The notes beneath the pieces are model-generated. The model saw only the letters and a program-made list of their open reading frames with translations, was not told the origin of the DNA and searched no databases. Positions 1-6,608 of a stretch of DNA of 8,923 nt are shown here, piece after piece. Location: assembly GCA_017860085.1 (NCBI GenBank), contig JAFNAJ010000080.1:1-8923 (forward strand). The letters run 5' to 3'. The translations under genes and the position numbers were made by a program. Origin of the DNA: Acidobacteriota bacterium (GTDB taxonomy: Bacteria > Acidobacteriota > Vicinamibacteria > Vicinamibacterales > JAFNAJ01). Numbering within the stretch: the stretch's first letter is position 1; every line of letters begins with the position of its first letter.

Positions 1-273
1 CGGGGCATCCTCGTCTGCGGCACCGGGATCGGCGTGGCCATGGCCGCCAACAAGATCGCCGGCGTGCGCGCGGCGCCCGTCACCGATCTCGAGTCGGCGC
101 GGCTGTGCCGCGAACACAACGACGCAAACGTCCTCGCCCTCGGCGCGCGGATCCTGCCGGTCGAGCGCGCGCTCGAAATCGTCAGGACGTTCCTCGACAC
201 GCCCTTTGCGGGCGGCAGGCACGAGCGGCGCGTCCGCAAGATCGCAGGACTCGAGCACAAACCGTCCGCCTAG
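1..273 (+). CDS. rpiB: Ribose-5-phosphate isomerase B, C-terminal part (5' end outside window)
   Basis: RpiB interconverts ribose 5-phosphate and ribulose 5-phosphate in the cytosolic pentose phosphate pathway. The window opens inside the gene, and the last 90 codons are present out of about 150 usual for the family. The visible part starts with the RpiB signature CGTGIG, whose Cys (codon at 16-18) is the catalytic base in the E. coli enzyme, and continues into AANK. His in the motif REHNDANVL lies 33 residues after that Cys, the same spacing as Cys66/His99 of E. coli RpiB. The following stretch, ending in RRVRKI, is the usual C-terminal helix region. The stop is followed after 57 bases by glyA on the same strand, a gene pair seen together in many bacteria. 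LacAB-type isomerases share the fold, but the motif and the glyA context favour RpiB. Confidence 0.93.
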   Translation, partial: RGILVCGTGIGVAMAANKIAGVRAAPVTDLESARLCREHNDANVLALGARILPVERALEIVRTFLDTPFAGGRHERRVRKIAGLEHKPSA

Positions 274-330
274 CGGGCCCAGCCCGAGCGTGGCCCCTCC
301 CGAGGAGCGCGGCCTCACCGGAGAACGACC

Positions 331-1608
331 ATGTCGCACACCACCATCTCCTCAGCCGTCACCCGCACCCTCGCCGACACCGATCCGGAGATCGCCGCCG
401 CCATTCGCGACGAGATCAACCGCCAGAACAGCGGCCTCGAGCTGATTGCCTCCGAGAACTTCGTATCGCTCGCCGTGCTGCAGGCCATGGGCTCGGTGAT
501 GACCAACAAGTACGCGGAGGGGTATCCGGGCCGTCGATACTACGGCGGGTGCGAGTTCGTGGACGTCGCCGAGTCGCTGGCGATCGCGAGGGCCAAGGCC
601 CTCTTCGGCGCCGATCACGCCAACGTCCAGCCGCACTCGGGCGCCCAGGCGAACATGGCGGTCTACCTGGGCACGCTCAAGCCCGGCGACACGCTGCTCG
701 GGATGAACCTGGCGCACGGAGGACACCTCACCCACGGGCACCCGCTCAATTTCTCGGGCAAGCTCTACACCATCGTGCCGTACGGCGTCAGGGCCGACGA
801 CGAGCGCATCGACTACGACGAGCTCGAGCGCCTCGCACGCGAGCACCGGCCGAAGCTGATCGTGGTCGGCGCCAGCGCGTATCCTCGGGTCATCGAGTTC
901 GAGCGCATCGCGATGGTCGCCCGGGAGATCGGGGCAAAGGTGATGACCGACATGGCCCACATCGCGGGGCTCGTCGCCGCCGGGATTCACCCGACGCCCG
1001 TGCCGCACTCCGACTTCGTGACGACGACCACGCACAAGACGTTGCGGGGCCCGCGCGGCGGCCTCGTGCTCGCGAAAGCCGAGCACGCCAAGGAGCTCGA
1101 CAAGGCCCTGTTCCCCGGCGTGCAGGGTGGCCCGCTGATGCACGTGATCGCGGCGAAGGCGGTCTGCTTCAAGGAGGCGGCAGAGCCTGCGTTTGCCGAC
1201 TACCAGCGACAGATCGTGGCCAACGCGCAGCGCCTGGCGAGCACGCTTGCGGCCGCGGGGTTCCGCCTGGTCAGCGGCGGCACCGACAACCACCTCATGC
1301 TGGTCGACGTCTTCTCGCAAGGGATCACGGGCAAGGTGGCGGAGGCGGCGCTGGGCAGGGCTGGGATCACGGTCAACAAGAACGCGATCCCGTTCGACAA
1401 GAACCCGCCGATGGTCGCCAGCGGCATCCGCATCGGCACACCGGCCGTCACCACCCGCGGGATGCGTGAACCCGAGATGGAGCGCATCGGCGAGTTCATC
1501 GCCCGGGTGCTCGCCTCCCCCGACGACGAGCGCGTCGTGACGATGGTCAAGGAAGAGGTCGAGCGCCTGTGCCGGGAGTTCCCGCTCTACCCGAACCCGA
1601 CCAGCTGA
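331..1608 (+). CDS. glyA: Serine hydroxymethyltransferase
   Basis: This PLP enzyme converts serine and tetrahydrofolate to glycine and 5,10-methylene-tetrahydrofolate, the main source of one-carbon units. The protein is 425 residues, about the family's normal size. Visible family motifs are LIASENF near residue 40, NKYAEGYPGRRYYGG near 58-72, VQPHSGAQAN near 100, and the PLP site TTTTHKTLRGPRGG. Lys236 there is the predicted Schiff-base lysine. Asp207 and His210 in DMAHIAGL match E. coli Asp200 and His203, with the same offset of seven as the lysine (E. coli Lys229). All key residues are intact. The ATG at 331 is supported by a GGAGA Shine-Dalgarno at 320-324. It follows rpiB after 57 bases and its last 40 bases overlap the start of the helicase gene, so it probably lies in a shared transcript. 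Confidence 0.97.
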   Translation: MSHTTISSAVTRTLADTDPEIAAAIRDEINRQNSGLELIASENFVSLAVLQAMGSVMTNKYAEGYPGRRYYGGCEFVDVAESLAIARAKALFGADHANVQPHSGAQANMAVYLGTLKPGDTLLGMNLAHGGHLTHGHPLNFSGKLYTIVPYGVRADDERIDYDELERLAREHRPKLIVVGASAYPRVIEFERIAMVAREIGAKVMTDMAHIAGLVAAGIHPTPVPHSDFVTTTTHKTLRGPRGGLVLAKAEHAKELDKALFPGVQGGPLMHVIAAKAVCFKEAAEPAFADYQRQIVANAQRLASTLAAAGFRLVSGGTDNHLMLVDVFSQGITGKVAEAALGRAGITVNKNAIPFDKNPPMVASGIRIGTPAVTTRGMREPEMERIGEFIARVLASPDDERVVTMVKEEVERLCREFPLYPNPTS

Positions 1609-3584
1609 GGGCGGCGGTCTCGGCGCTGTTCGGGCCCGGCGGCCCGCTCGACCGGGCGCTGCCGGGCTACGAGGTGCGGCCGAGCCAGCAGTCGATGGCA
1701 ACGGCCGTCGCCGGTGTCCTGATCGAGGGCGGTACGTTGCTGGCCGAGGCCGGCACGGGCACCGGGAAGACGCTCGCCTACCTGGCGCCGGCGATTCTCT
1801 CGGGCCGACGCACCCTCGTCTCGACCGGCACGCGCAACCTGCAGGATCAGATCATCCAGAAGGACCTGCCGCTCCTCGCGCGCGTCCTCGGCAGACCCTT
1901 TCGCGCGACGTGCATGAAGGGGCGCGCAAACTACCTGTGTCTCCACCGCCTGGAGCAGGTCCGCCACGCGCCCCCCCGCCGAGGCAGCGTCGACCGCGTC
2001 CACTTCGCGCTCGTCGACGATTGGAGCGCGCGCACCGCCACCGGAGACCGGGCGGAGATCGAGGACCTGCCCGACGCGTCGGCCGTGTGGAACGACGTGT
2101 CGGCGACGACCGAGCACTGCCTCGGCAGCGCGTGTGAGCAGTTCGACGCGTGCTTCGTCACCCGCATGCGGCAGCGCGCCGCCGAGTCGGACCTCGTCAT
2201 CGTGAACCATCACCTGCTCTGCGCCGACTGGTCGGTGCGCGCCCACTCGTTCGGCGAGGTCGTCCCCGAGTGCGAGGTCGCGGTCGTCGACGAGGCGCAC
2301 CAGCTCGAGGACGTCGCAACCCAGTACTTCGGGGTGTCCGTCAGCCACCACCGGCTGACCGACCTCGTCCGCGATGTCGAGCGCGCGATGTCGGCGGGAG
2401 CCGTGCCCGTCGGTCGGCCCATGGCGGCCCTCGGCGCAGCGGCCGCGCGGGTCGTCGAGACGGCCGAGGGCCTCGTCGCGGCCGTGGAATCGGTGCTCAC
2501 GTCGCGGCCACGTGCCGGTGGAGCACCCTCCGAGGAGCGCGTCCGGCTGGGGCCAGACACCCAGGACGCGGTCGGCGAGGCGGGCCTGGCCGTGGCTGCG
2601 GCGCTCGACGATCTCGAGGCCGCCACCGCGCTCGTCAAGGCGGCTCCCGACGATATCTCGAGCATCGGAAGCCGCGCGGCGCGCCTCTCAGCCGACACCC
2701 GCTTCGTGCTGGCCGCGTCGGACCCGGCGTTCGTGTACTACCTCGAGCGGCGCGGACGCACGTTGTACCTCAAGGCGACGCCAGTCGACGTGTCGGGCAT
2801 CGTCCGCGAAATGCTGTACGACCGCCTCCGGGCGACGGTGCTCACTTCGGCCACGCTGGCCGTGGGCGATTCGTTCGACTACACGCGCGGGCGGTTGGGG
2901 ATCACGGGTGGCTCCCAGCTTCGGCTGCCCTCCGAGTTCGATTACGCCCGGCAGTCGATCCTGTACCTGCCACCCTCAATGCCCGATCCGCGCACGCCCG
3001 CGTTCGGGCCACGTGTCGCCGACGAGGTGATCGAGATCCTCGCGCGCACCGAGGGTCGCGCGTTCGTCCTCTTCACCAGCTACGCGATGCTGCGGGTCGT
3101 GCAGGAGCGCGTGATCGTCGCGCTCCCCTACCCGTTGCTCGTGCAAGGCGAGGCGCCGAGAACCGTCCTGCTCGACCAATTCCGGTCGACGCCGAACGCG
3201 GTCCTGCTGGCAACCTCGAGCTTCTGGCAGGGGGTCGATGTCGTGGGCGAGGCGCTCAGCTGCGTCGTGATCGACAAGCTGCCGTTCGCCTCGCCCGGGG
3301 ATCCGGTGGTTCAGGCTCGGATCGAGGCCATCGCCGAGCAGGGAGGCGACCCGTTTGGCACCTACCAGGTGCCGCTGGCGATCCTCAACCTGTTGCAGGG
3401 CATTGGGCGACTGCTCAGGCACCGCACCGACCGGGGGGTCCTGGCCATTCTCGACCCGCGACTGCGCACGATGGGCTACGGACGTCGCTTCCTCGAGGCG
3501 TTGCCGCCGTCGCCGGTGACCGATGACCTGGCCGACATCGAACGGTTCTTTCAGCGTCCGTCCGCATACGGCTCGGCCACGTAG
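1569..3584 (+). CDS. dinG: DinG/YoaA-type ATP-dependent iron-sulfur DNA helicase
   Basis: This is a superfamily 2, XPD-like 5'-3' DNA helicase of the DinG family, expected to unwind branched, R-loop or damaged DNA. It is 671 residues, with no added exonuclease domain. Motifs in order: Walker A GTGTGKT at 62-68; four Fe-S cluster cysteines at 124, 184, 189 and 195 (the 5 and 6 residue spacings match E. coli DinG); Walker B DEAH at 241-244; SATLAVG near 425; SFWQGVDV in the second motor domain; and motif VI QGIGRLLR at 610-617. The GTG start at 1569 lies inside glyA and is supported by an AGGAAGAGG Shine-Dalgarno near 1551-1559, and from it the N-terminal LFGPGGPL and RPSQQSMA motifs are complete. 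No later ATG or GTG would keep these motifs. The assignment between DinG and YoaA is open. The 3' end overlaps the convergent VWA gene by 34 bases. Confidence 0.92.
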   Translation: MPGVPALPEPDQLRAAVSALFGPGGPLDRALPGYEVRPSQQSMATAVAGVLIEGGTLLAEAGTGTGKTLAYLAPAILSGRRTLVSTGTRNLQDQIIQKDLPLLARVLGRPFRATCMKGRANYLCLHRLEQVRHAPPRRGSVDRVHFALVDDWSARTATGDRAEIEDLPDASAVWNDVSATTEHCLGSACEQFDACFVTRMRQRAAESDLVIVNHHLLCADWSVRAHSFGEVVPECEVAVVDEAHQLEDVATQYFGVSVSHHRLTDLVRDVERAMSAGAVPVGRPMAALGAAAARVVETAEGLVAAVESVLTSRPRAGGAPSEERVRLGPDTQDAVGEAGLAVAAALDDLEAATALVKAAPDDISSIGSRAARLSADTRFVLAASDPAFVYYLERRGRTLYLKATPVDVSGIVREMLYDRLRATVLTSATLAVGDSFDYTRGRLGITGGSQLRLPSEFDYARQSILYLPPSMPDPRTPAFGPRVADEVIEILARTEGRAFVLFTSYAMLRVVQERVIVALPYPLLVQGEAPRTVLLDQFRSTPNAVLLATSSFWQGVDVVGEALSCVVIDKLPFASPGDPVVQARIEAIAEQGGDPFGTYQVPLAILNLLQGIGRLLRHRTDRGVLAILDPRLRTMGYGRRFLEALPPSPVTDDLADIERFFQRPSAYGSAT

Positions 3585-4528
3585 CCGCGGCGCGCACGCA
3601 CGCGGAAGCTGGTGTCGCGGGTGCGCACGCGGATGCTGTGGTACTTGCCGTCGGCCCCCCGAGGCGGCGCGTAGCCAAGCAAGTACTGCCGGTTCAGTTC
3701 ATCGGCGATTCGCGCGGTAGCCGGTGCCAGGTCGGCACTCGCGTGGACCACCTCGGTGTAGCCGCCGCTTGCATCCGTGATCTCCCGCAAGGCATACGGA
3801 TCGGGCCGGCCGCTCACGGGACGCCTCGAGGGCGCGTCGATGGCAATCGCGTAGATGAAGGCGTCGGCCCGACGCACCAACGGCCGGACGTCGGCAATGG
3901 AGTGGTCGCTGGCGGTGTCGGCGCCATCCGAGACGATCACGATCGCAGCGCGCTGGTGCGACCGCTGTGCAAACGGCTTCAGTGACTCGACCACCGCATC
4001 GTAGACTGCGGTGCCGCCGGTCGGCGTCACCTCGTCCAATGCGCCGGCCAGCGCCGACGGCTGCTCGGTCCAAGGCTTGAGCAACCGGGGTCGATGGTTG
4101 AACACCATGATGAACGCCTCGTCGTCGGCGCGCAGCAGATCGTTCAGGAACTGGTCGACCGCAAGCCTCGCATCGGCCATCCGCTGGCCAGTCATGCTCT
4201 CGCTGATGTCGAGCACGAGGCCAAGGCTCACCGGCACGCGCTCGCCGACGAACTGGGTGATCGGCATCTCGACGCCGTCCTCGAACACGGAGAAGTCGTC
4301 TTGACCGAGGCCGGTGACGAGCCGGCCGTCACTGTCGACGACCGAAACGGCCACCGTGACCAGGTCGGTTCGGGTACGGAGCCGAGGGCGGCGCTGCGCC
4401 TGCGCACGCTCCACCTCGCCGGCTCCTGTGGCCGTGAACGTGGCCCGCGGGCCGATGGGAACGTCGACGGCGCCAGGCGCGGTGACGAAGGCCAGCAGGA
4501 CAATGAAGGGCGTCGTGGACAGTCGCAT
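3551..4528 (-). CDS. Exported VWA-domain protein, acidobacterial VWFA-related type
   Basis: A 325-residue protein of unknown function. The N-terminus looks like a signal peptide (MRL, then a hydrophobic stretch at about 7-17, possible cleavage near PGA at 18-20), followed by an Arg-rich linker. Residues about 54-95 form a beta-rich segment ending in DFSVFEDGVEMPITQF, typical of the acidobacterial VWFA-related family (TIGR03436 in my memory). The VWA domain spans about 99-280 with a complete metal-ion site: DISES at 107-111, Thr173 in PTGGTAVYD and Asp201 in VSDGADT. The end carries the family pattern YLLGYAPP...DGKYHSIRVR...RARRGYVA. The intact metal site suggests metal-dependent ligand or protein binding in the periplasm or envelope. 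It stands alone on the - strand, convergent with dinG and divergent from the methyltransferase gene. The ATG at 4528 lacks a strong Shine-Dalgarno. The domain call is firm and the role is unknown. Confidence 0.88.
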   Translation of the reverse strand: MRLSTTPFIVLLAFVTAPGAVDVPIGPRATFTATGAGEVERAQAQRRPRLRTRTDLVTVAVSVVDSDGRLVTGLGQDDFSVFEDGVEMPITQFVGERVPVSLGLVLDISESMTGQRMADARLAVDQFLNDLLRADDEAFIMVFNHRPRLLKPWTEQPSALAGALDEVTPTGGTAVYDAVVESLKPFAQRSHQRAAIVIVSDGADTASDHSIADVRPLVRRADAFIYAIAIDAPSRRPVSGRPDPYALREITDASGGYTEVVHASADLAPATARIADELNRQYLLGYAPPRGADGKYHSIRVRTRDTSFRVRARRGYVAEPYADGR

Positions 4529-4547
4529 GCAGCGGCCCGGCCCCGCC

Positions 4548-4573
4548 AGTGTATCGCACCGGCGTGGTACACT
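4548..4573. promoter_or_regulatory. Divergent promoter/operator candidate: inverted repeat AGTGTA-N14-TACACT
   Basis: In the 83-base gap between the divergent VWA and methyltransferase genes, a perfect 6-base inverted repeat (4548-4553 and 4568-4573) is centred at 4560/4561. Read rightwards, TGGTACACT (4565-4573) is an extended -10-like element for the methyltransferase gene. Read leftwards, TACACT (4553 back to 4548) is a -10-like box about 20 bases before the VWA start. Convincing -35 boxes are not visible. The arrangement would make two overlapping promoters, or a dyad operator, or both. The repeat is seen directly and its role is inferred. Confidence 0.4.
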
Positions 4574-4611
4574 CCCGGTGGCATTCTGGGGTTTTCATCC
4601 GTCACCCCGCC

Positions 4612-5592
4612 ATGGCATTCCGCCCCCCTCACGCGCCCCGTCCGTTCCTGAAGTGGGCCGGCGGCAAGCGGCAGCTGCTGCCGGCGTTGCGGCGGTTCTA
4701 TCCGTCTCGGTTCGGCGCATACCACGAGCCATTTCTCGGCAGCGGCGCGGTCTTCTTTGATCTCGAGGCGCGGGGACTTCTCGAGGGTCGGCGCGTCGTG
4801 CTCGCCGACACCAACGTCGACGTGGTCGGCTGCTATCGTGCCGTCGCGCACGACGTCGAGGCGATCGTCGAGCACCTCCGCACCCTGGCGTGGCACCACG
4901 CGCGCGAAGGGCCGGGCTTCTACTACGAGGTCAGGGACCGCCGGTTCAACCCGATGCGCGAAGCCCTGCAACGGGAGCGTCTCGGGAACGCGCAAGCGGG
5001 CGTGGAGTACCCGGCCGAGTTGGCGGCGATGCTCATCTATCTGAACCGCACCGGCTACAACGGGCTGTTCCGCCTCAACGCACGTGGGCTGTTCAACGTG
5101 CCAGTGGGGCGTTACCGGCAGCCCCGGGTCTGCGACGCCGACAACCTGCGTGCGTGCGCGGCCACGTTGGCACGGGACACGGTCGAGCTGCGCCACCAGT
5201 CGTTCGAAGCGGTGCTCGACCAGGCCCACGAAGGCGACTTCGTCTACTTCGACCCCCCGTACGTCCCGCTCCGCCGCAGCGCGAGCTTCACCGCCTACAC
5301 GGCCGCCGGCTTCTCCAGCGACGCGCATCGTCGCCTGCAGCAAGTGACCCTGACGCTGGCTCGCAGGGGCTGCCACGTCCTGCTGAGCAACTCGTCGGCC
5401 CCGTTGGTTCGCGACCTGTACGAACGCAGCCAGGATGCCACGCGGGCCGGGTTGCGCACCTTCCGCGCCCGTGCCCGTCGGGCGATCAACGCGCGGGCCA
5501 GCGCCCGCGGGCCCGTCATCGAGTTGATCGTGACCAACACCGGCGGGGCGCCCAGGGCGGGGCGGCCCAAATCAGCCGGTTTTTCGGTGTAG
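4612..5592 (+). CDS. Dam-type (D12 class) N6-adenine DNA methyltransferase
   Basis: This enzyme transfers a methyl group from S-adenosylmethionine to adenine N6 in DNA. It is 326 residues, somewhat longer than E. coli Dam (278). The family landmarks are FLKWAGGKRQLL at 12-23, the SAM-binding motif EPFLGSG at 39-45, LIYLNRTGYNGLFR with NVPVGRY after it, catalytic motif IV DPPY at 214-217, SASFTAY just downstream, and GPVIELIVTN near the C-terminus. This closely follows the EcoDam/M.DpnII layout, so GATC is the likely target, but specificity cannot be read with certainty. No restriction endonuclease gene is next to it, so it looks like an orphan. The ATG at 4612 was chosen because it places the FLKWAGGK motif about 12 residues in. 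The frame is open back to a GTG at 4549, but that would overlap the candidate promoter. No clear Shine-Dalgarno precedes 4612. Base composition resembles the neighbours. Confidence 0.93.
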   Translation: MAFRPPHAPRPFLKWAGGKRQLLPALRRFYPSRFGAYHEPFLGSGAVFFDLEARGLLEGRRVVLADTNVDVVGCYRAVAHDVEAIVEHLRTLAWHHAREGPGFYYEVRDRRFNPMREALQRERLGNAQAGVEYPAELAAMLIYLNRTGYNGLFRLNARGLFNVPVGRYRQPRVCDADNLRACAATLARDTVELRHQSFEAVLDQAHEGDFVYFDPPYVPLRRSASFTAYTAAGFSSDAHRRLQQVTLTLARRGCHVLLSNSSAPLVRDLYERSQDATRAGLRTFRARARRAINARASARGPVIELIVTNTGGAPRAGRPKSAGFSV

Positions 5593-5595
5593 ACT
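5590..5595 (+). promoter_or_regulatory. Candidate -10 element (TAGACT) upstream of the TPR gene
   Basis: TAGACT sits across the stop codon of the methyltransferase gene and 44 bases before the chosen start of the TPR gene. It resembles the TACACT box in front of the methyltransferase gene (pattern TA-S-ACT), and both are preceded by GGT-containing sequence. No good -35 hexamer is visible at 16-18 bases upstream. It is a weak candidate that would allow the downstream block to be transcribed separately. Confidence 0.25.
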
Positions 5596-5639
5596 GTCGA
5601 AGGTATCGATTATCCGAGGACCGAATGTCGGAGGTCATG

Positions 5640-6608
5640 ATGCACGTTGCAGCAACCAGCCGTTGGCTCCTGGCAGCTTTCGTGGTGGCAGTCACTCTCG
5701 CCTTGTCGCTTCCCGTTTCCGCGCAGTCGACCGGGATGGTCAAGGGGAAAGTCGTCGATGGCCAAGGCCAACCGGTGGAAAGCGCGAAGATCCTCATCGA
5801 GTTTCTCGATGGCGTGAACCGGAAGTACGACGTCAAGACGAACAAGCGGGGAGAGTACATCCAGATCGGTCTCCAGCCGGGAAACTACCGCGTCACGGCG
5901 TCGAAGGAGGGCGTGGGCTCGCAGGCCTTTGACGCCCGTGTCCGCCTGGGCGCGGCGGCCGAGGTGAACTTCCAGCTCGTGCCTGGTCAGGGCACGATGA
6001 GCAAGGAGGACGCCGAGAAGTTCGCGGCGTTCAAGAAGGTGTTCGAGGCCGGCGTTGCAGCGTCCACGTCGGGCAGCTACGACGAGGCGATCGCGAGGTT
6101 CACCGAGGCCGAGACGCTGGTGCCCGAGTGTTACGCCTGCAAGTTCAACATTGGCGGCGCCTACTTCCAGAAGAAGGACTACGACAAGGCCGAGGAGTTG
6201 TACAAGGCCGCCGCCGCGATGAAGCCCGACCTGGCCGAGCCGTACAACGCCCTCGCCAATCTGTACAACGCGCAGCGGAAGTTCGACCTGGCCGCGCAAA
6301 TGACCGAGGAGGCCACCAAGCGGTCGTCCGTGCTCGGGGCCTCTGGAGGCGGCGACGCCGACTCGCTGTTCAACCAGGGCGTCATCTTCTGGAACGCCGG
6401 CAAGATTGCCGACGCGAAGCACCAGTTCGAAGAGGCCTTGAAGATCAAGCCGGACCATGCGGATGCTCACTACTGGGTCGGCATGGCCAGCCTGAACGAG
6501 GGCAAGGTCAACGACGCCATCCCGCACTTCGAGGAATACCTGAAGCTGGCACCCACCGGGCAGTACGCGAAGGACGTGACGAACGCGCTTGCCGCGCTGA
6601 AGAAGTGA
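5640..6608 (+). CDS. Exported carboxypeptidase-regulatory-like/TPR protein
   Basis: A 322-residue protein with a clear signal peptide: Arg8, a long hydrophobic core at about 10-24 and a likely cleavage after VSA at 26-28. Residues about 32-115 match a carboxypeptidase regulatory-like beta-sandwich (GKVVDGQGQPVESAKI, then GEYIQIGLQPGNYRVTASKEG). Residues about 132-307 hold some five TPR units, for example DYDKAEELYKAAAAMKPD and KIADAKHQFEEALKIKPDHA. TPRs bind protein partners, so a periplasmic or envelope scaffold is likely. No enzymatic motif is visible. A CYAC pair (Cys164, Cys167) at the second TPR could form a disulfide. The ATG at 5640 was chosen because GGAGG at 5630-5634 lies five bases before it. 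ATGs at 5625 (GAGGA at 5616-5620) and 5637 are alternatives that would lengthen the protein by up to five residues. The stop overlaps the next gene by 4 bases. Confidence 0.85.
   Translation: MHVAATSRWLLAAFVVAVTLALSLPVSAQSTGMVKGKVVDGQGQPVESAKILIEFLDGVNRKYDVKTNKRGEYIQIGLQPGNYRVTASKEGVGSQAFDARVRLGAAAEVNFQLVPGQGTMSKEDAEKFAAFKKVFEAGVAASTSGSYDEAIARFTEAETLVPECYACKFNIGGAYFQKKDYDKAEELYKAAAAMKPDLAEPYNALANLYNAQRKFDLAAQMTEEATKRSSVLGASGGGDADSLFNQGVIFWNAGKIADAKHQFEEALKIKPDHADAHYWVGMASLNEGKVNDAIPHFEEYLKLAPTGQYAKDVTNALAALKK

Noticed and set aside
274..286. CGGGC-CCA-GCCCG dyad just after rpiB, possible terminator
   Set aside because: The stem is only five pairs with a three-base loop and no U-run, and such dyads are frequent by chance in DNA this GC-rich.
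352..1701. Long - strand open frame of 449 codons across glyA
   Set aside because: It is antisense to a well-supported glyA, is rich in Arg, Ala, Val and His with no recognisable motif, and is the kind of shadow frame that GC-rich codon use produces.
1971..1977. Run of seven C in the helicase gene (and six C at the DPPY codons of the methyltransferase, 5253-5258) as phase-variation sites
   Set aside because: Runs of this length are expected by chance at this GC content, both genes are intact, and phase-variable tracts are usually longer. Read-level length variation would be needed to revive the idea.
2150..3526. 458-codon + strand frame inside the helicase gene
   Set aside because: Its product is extremely rich in Arg, Gly and Ala, it lies within the helicase reading frame whose motifs are complete, and it shows no family pattern.
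4549..4611. GTG 4549 as start of the methyltransferase (21 extra residues)
   Set aside because: The extra residues have no family similarity, and the codon lies within the inverted repeat and upstream of the candidate -10 element. ATG 4612 fits the usual distance to FLKWAGGK.
4228..5376. 382-codon - strand frame spanning the VWA and methyltransferase genes
   Set aside because: It crosses two well-supported genes and the divergent promoter region and has no recognisable domain.
4612..5592. Restriction-modification or phage-defence island around the methyltransferase
   Set aside because: No endonuclease, specificity subunit, helicase-nuclease or mobile element is adjacent, and composition matches the flanking genes. 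The DinG-type helicase is a chromosomal housekeeping type separated by an opposite-strand gene.
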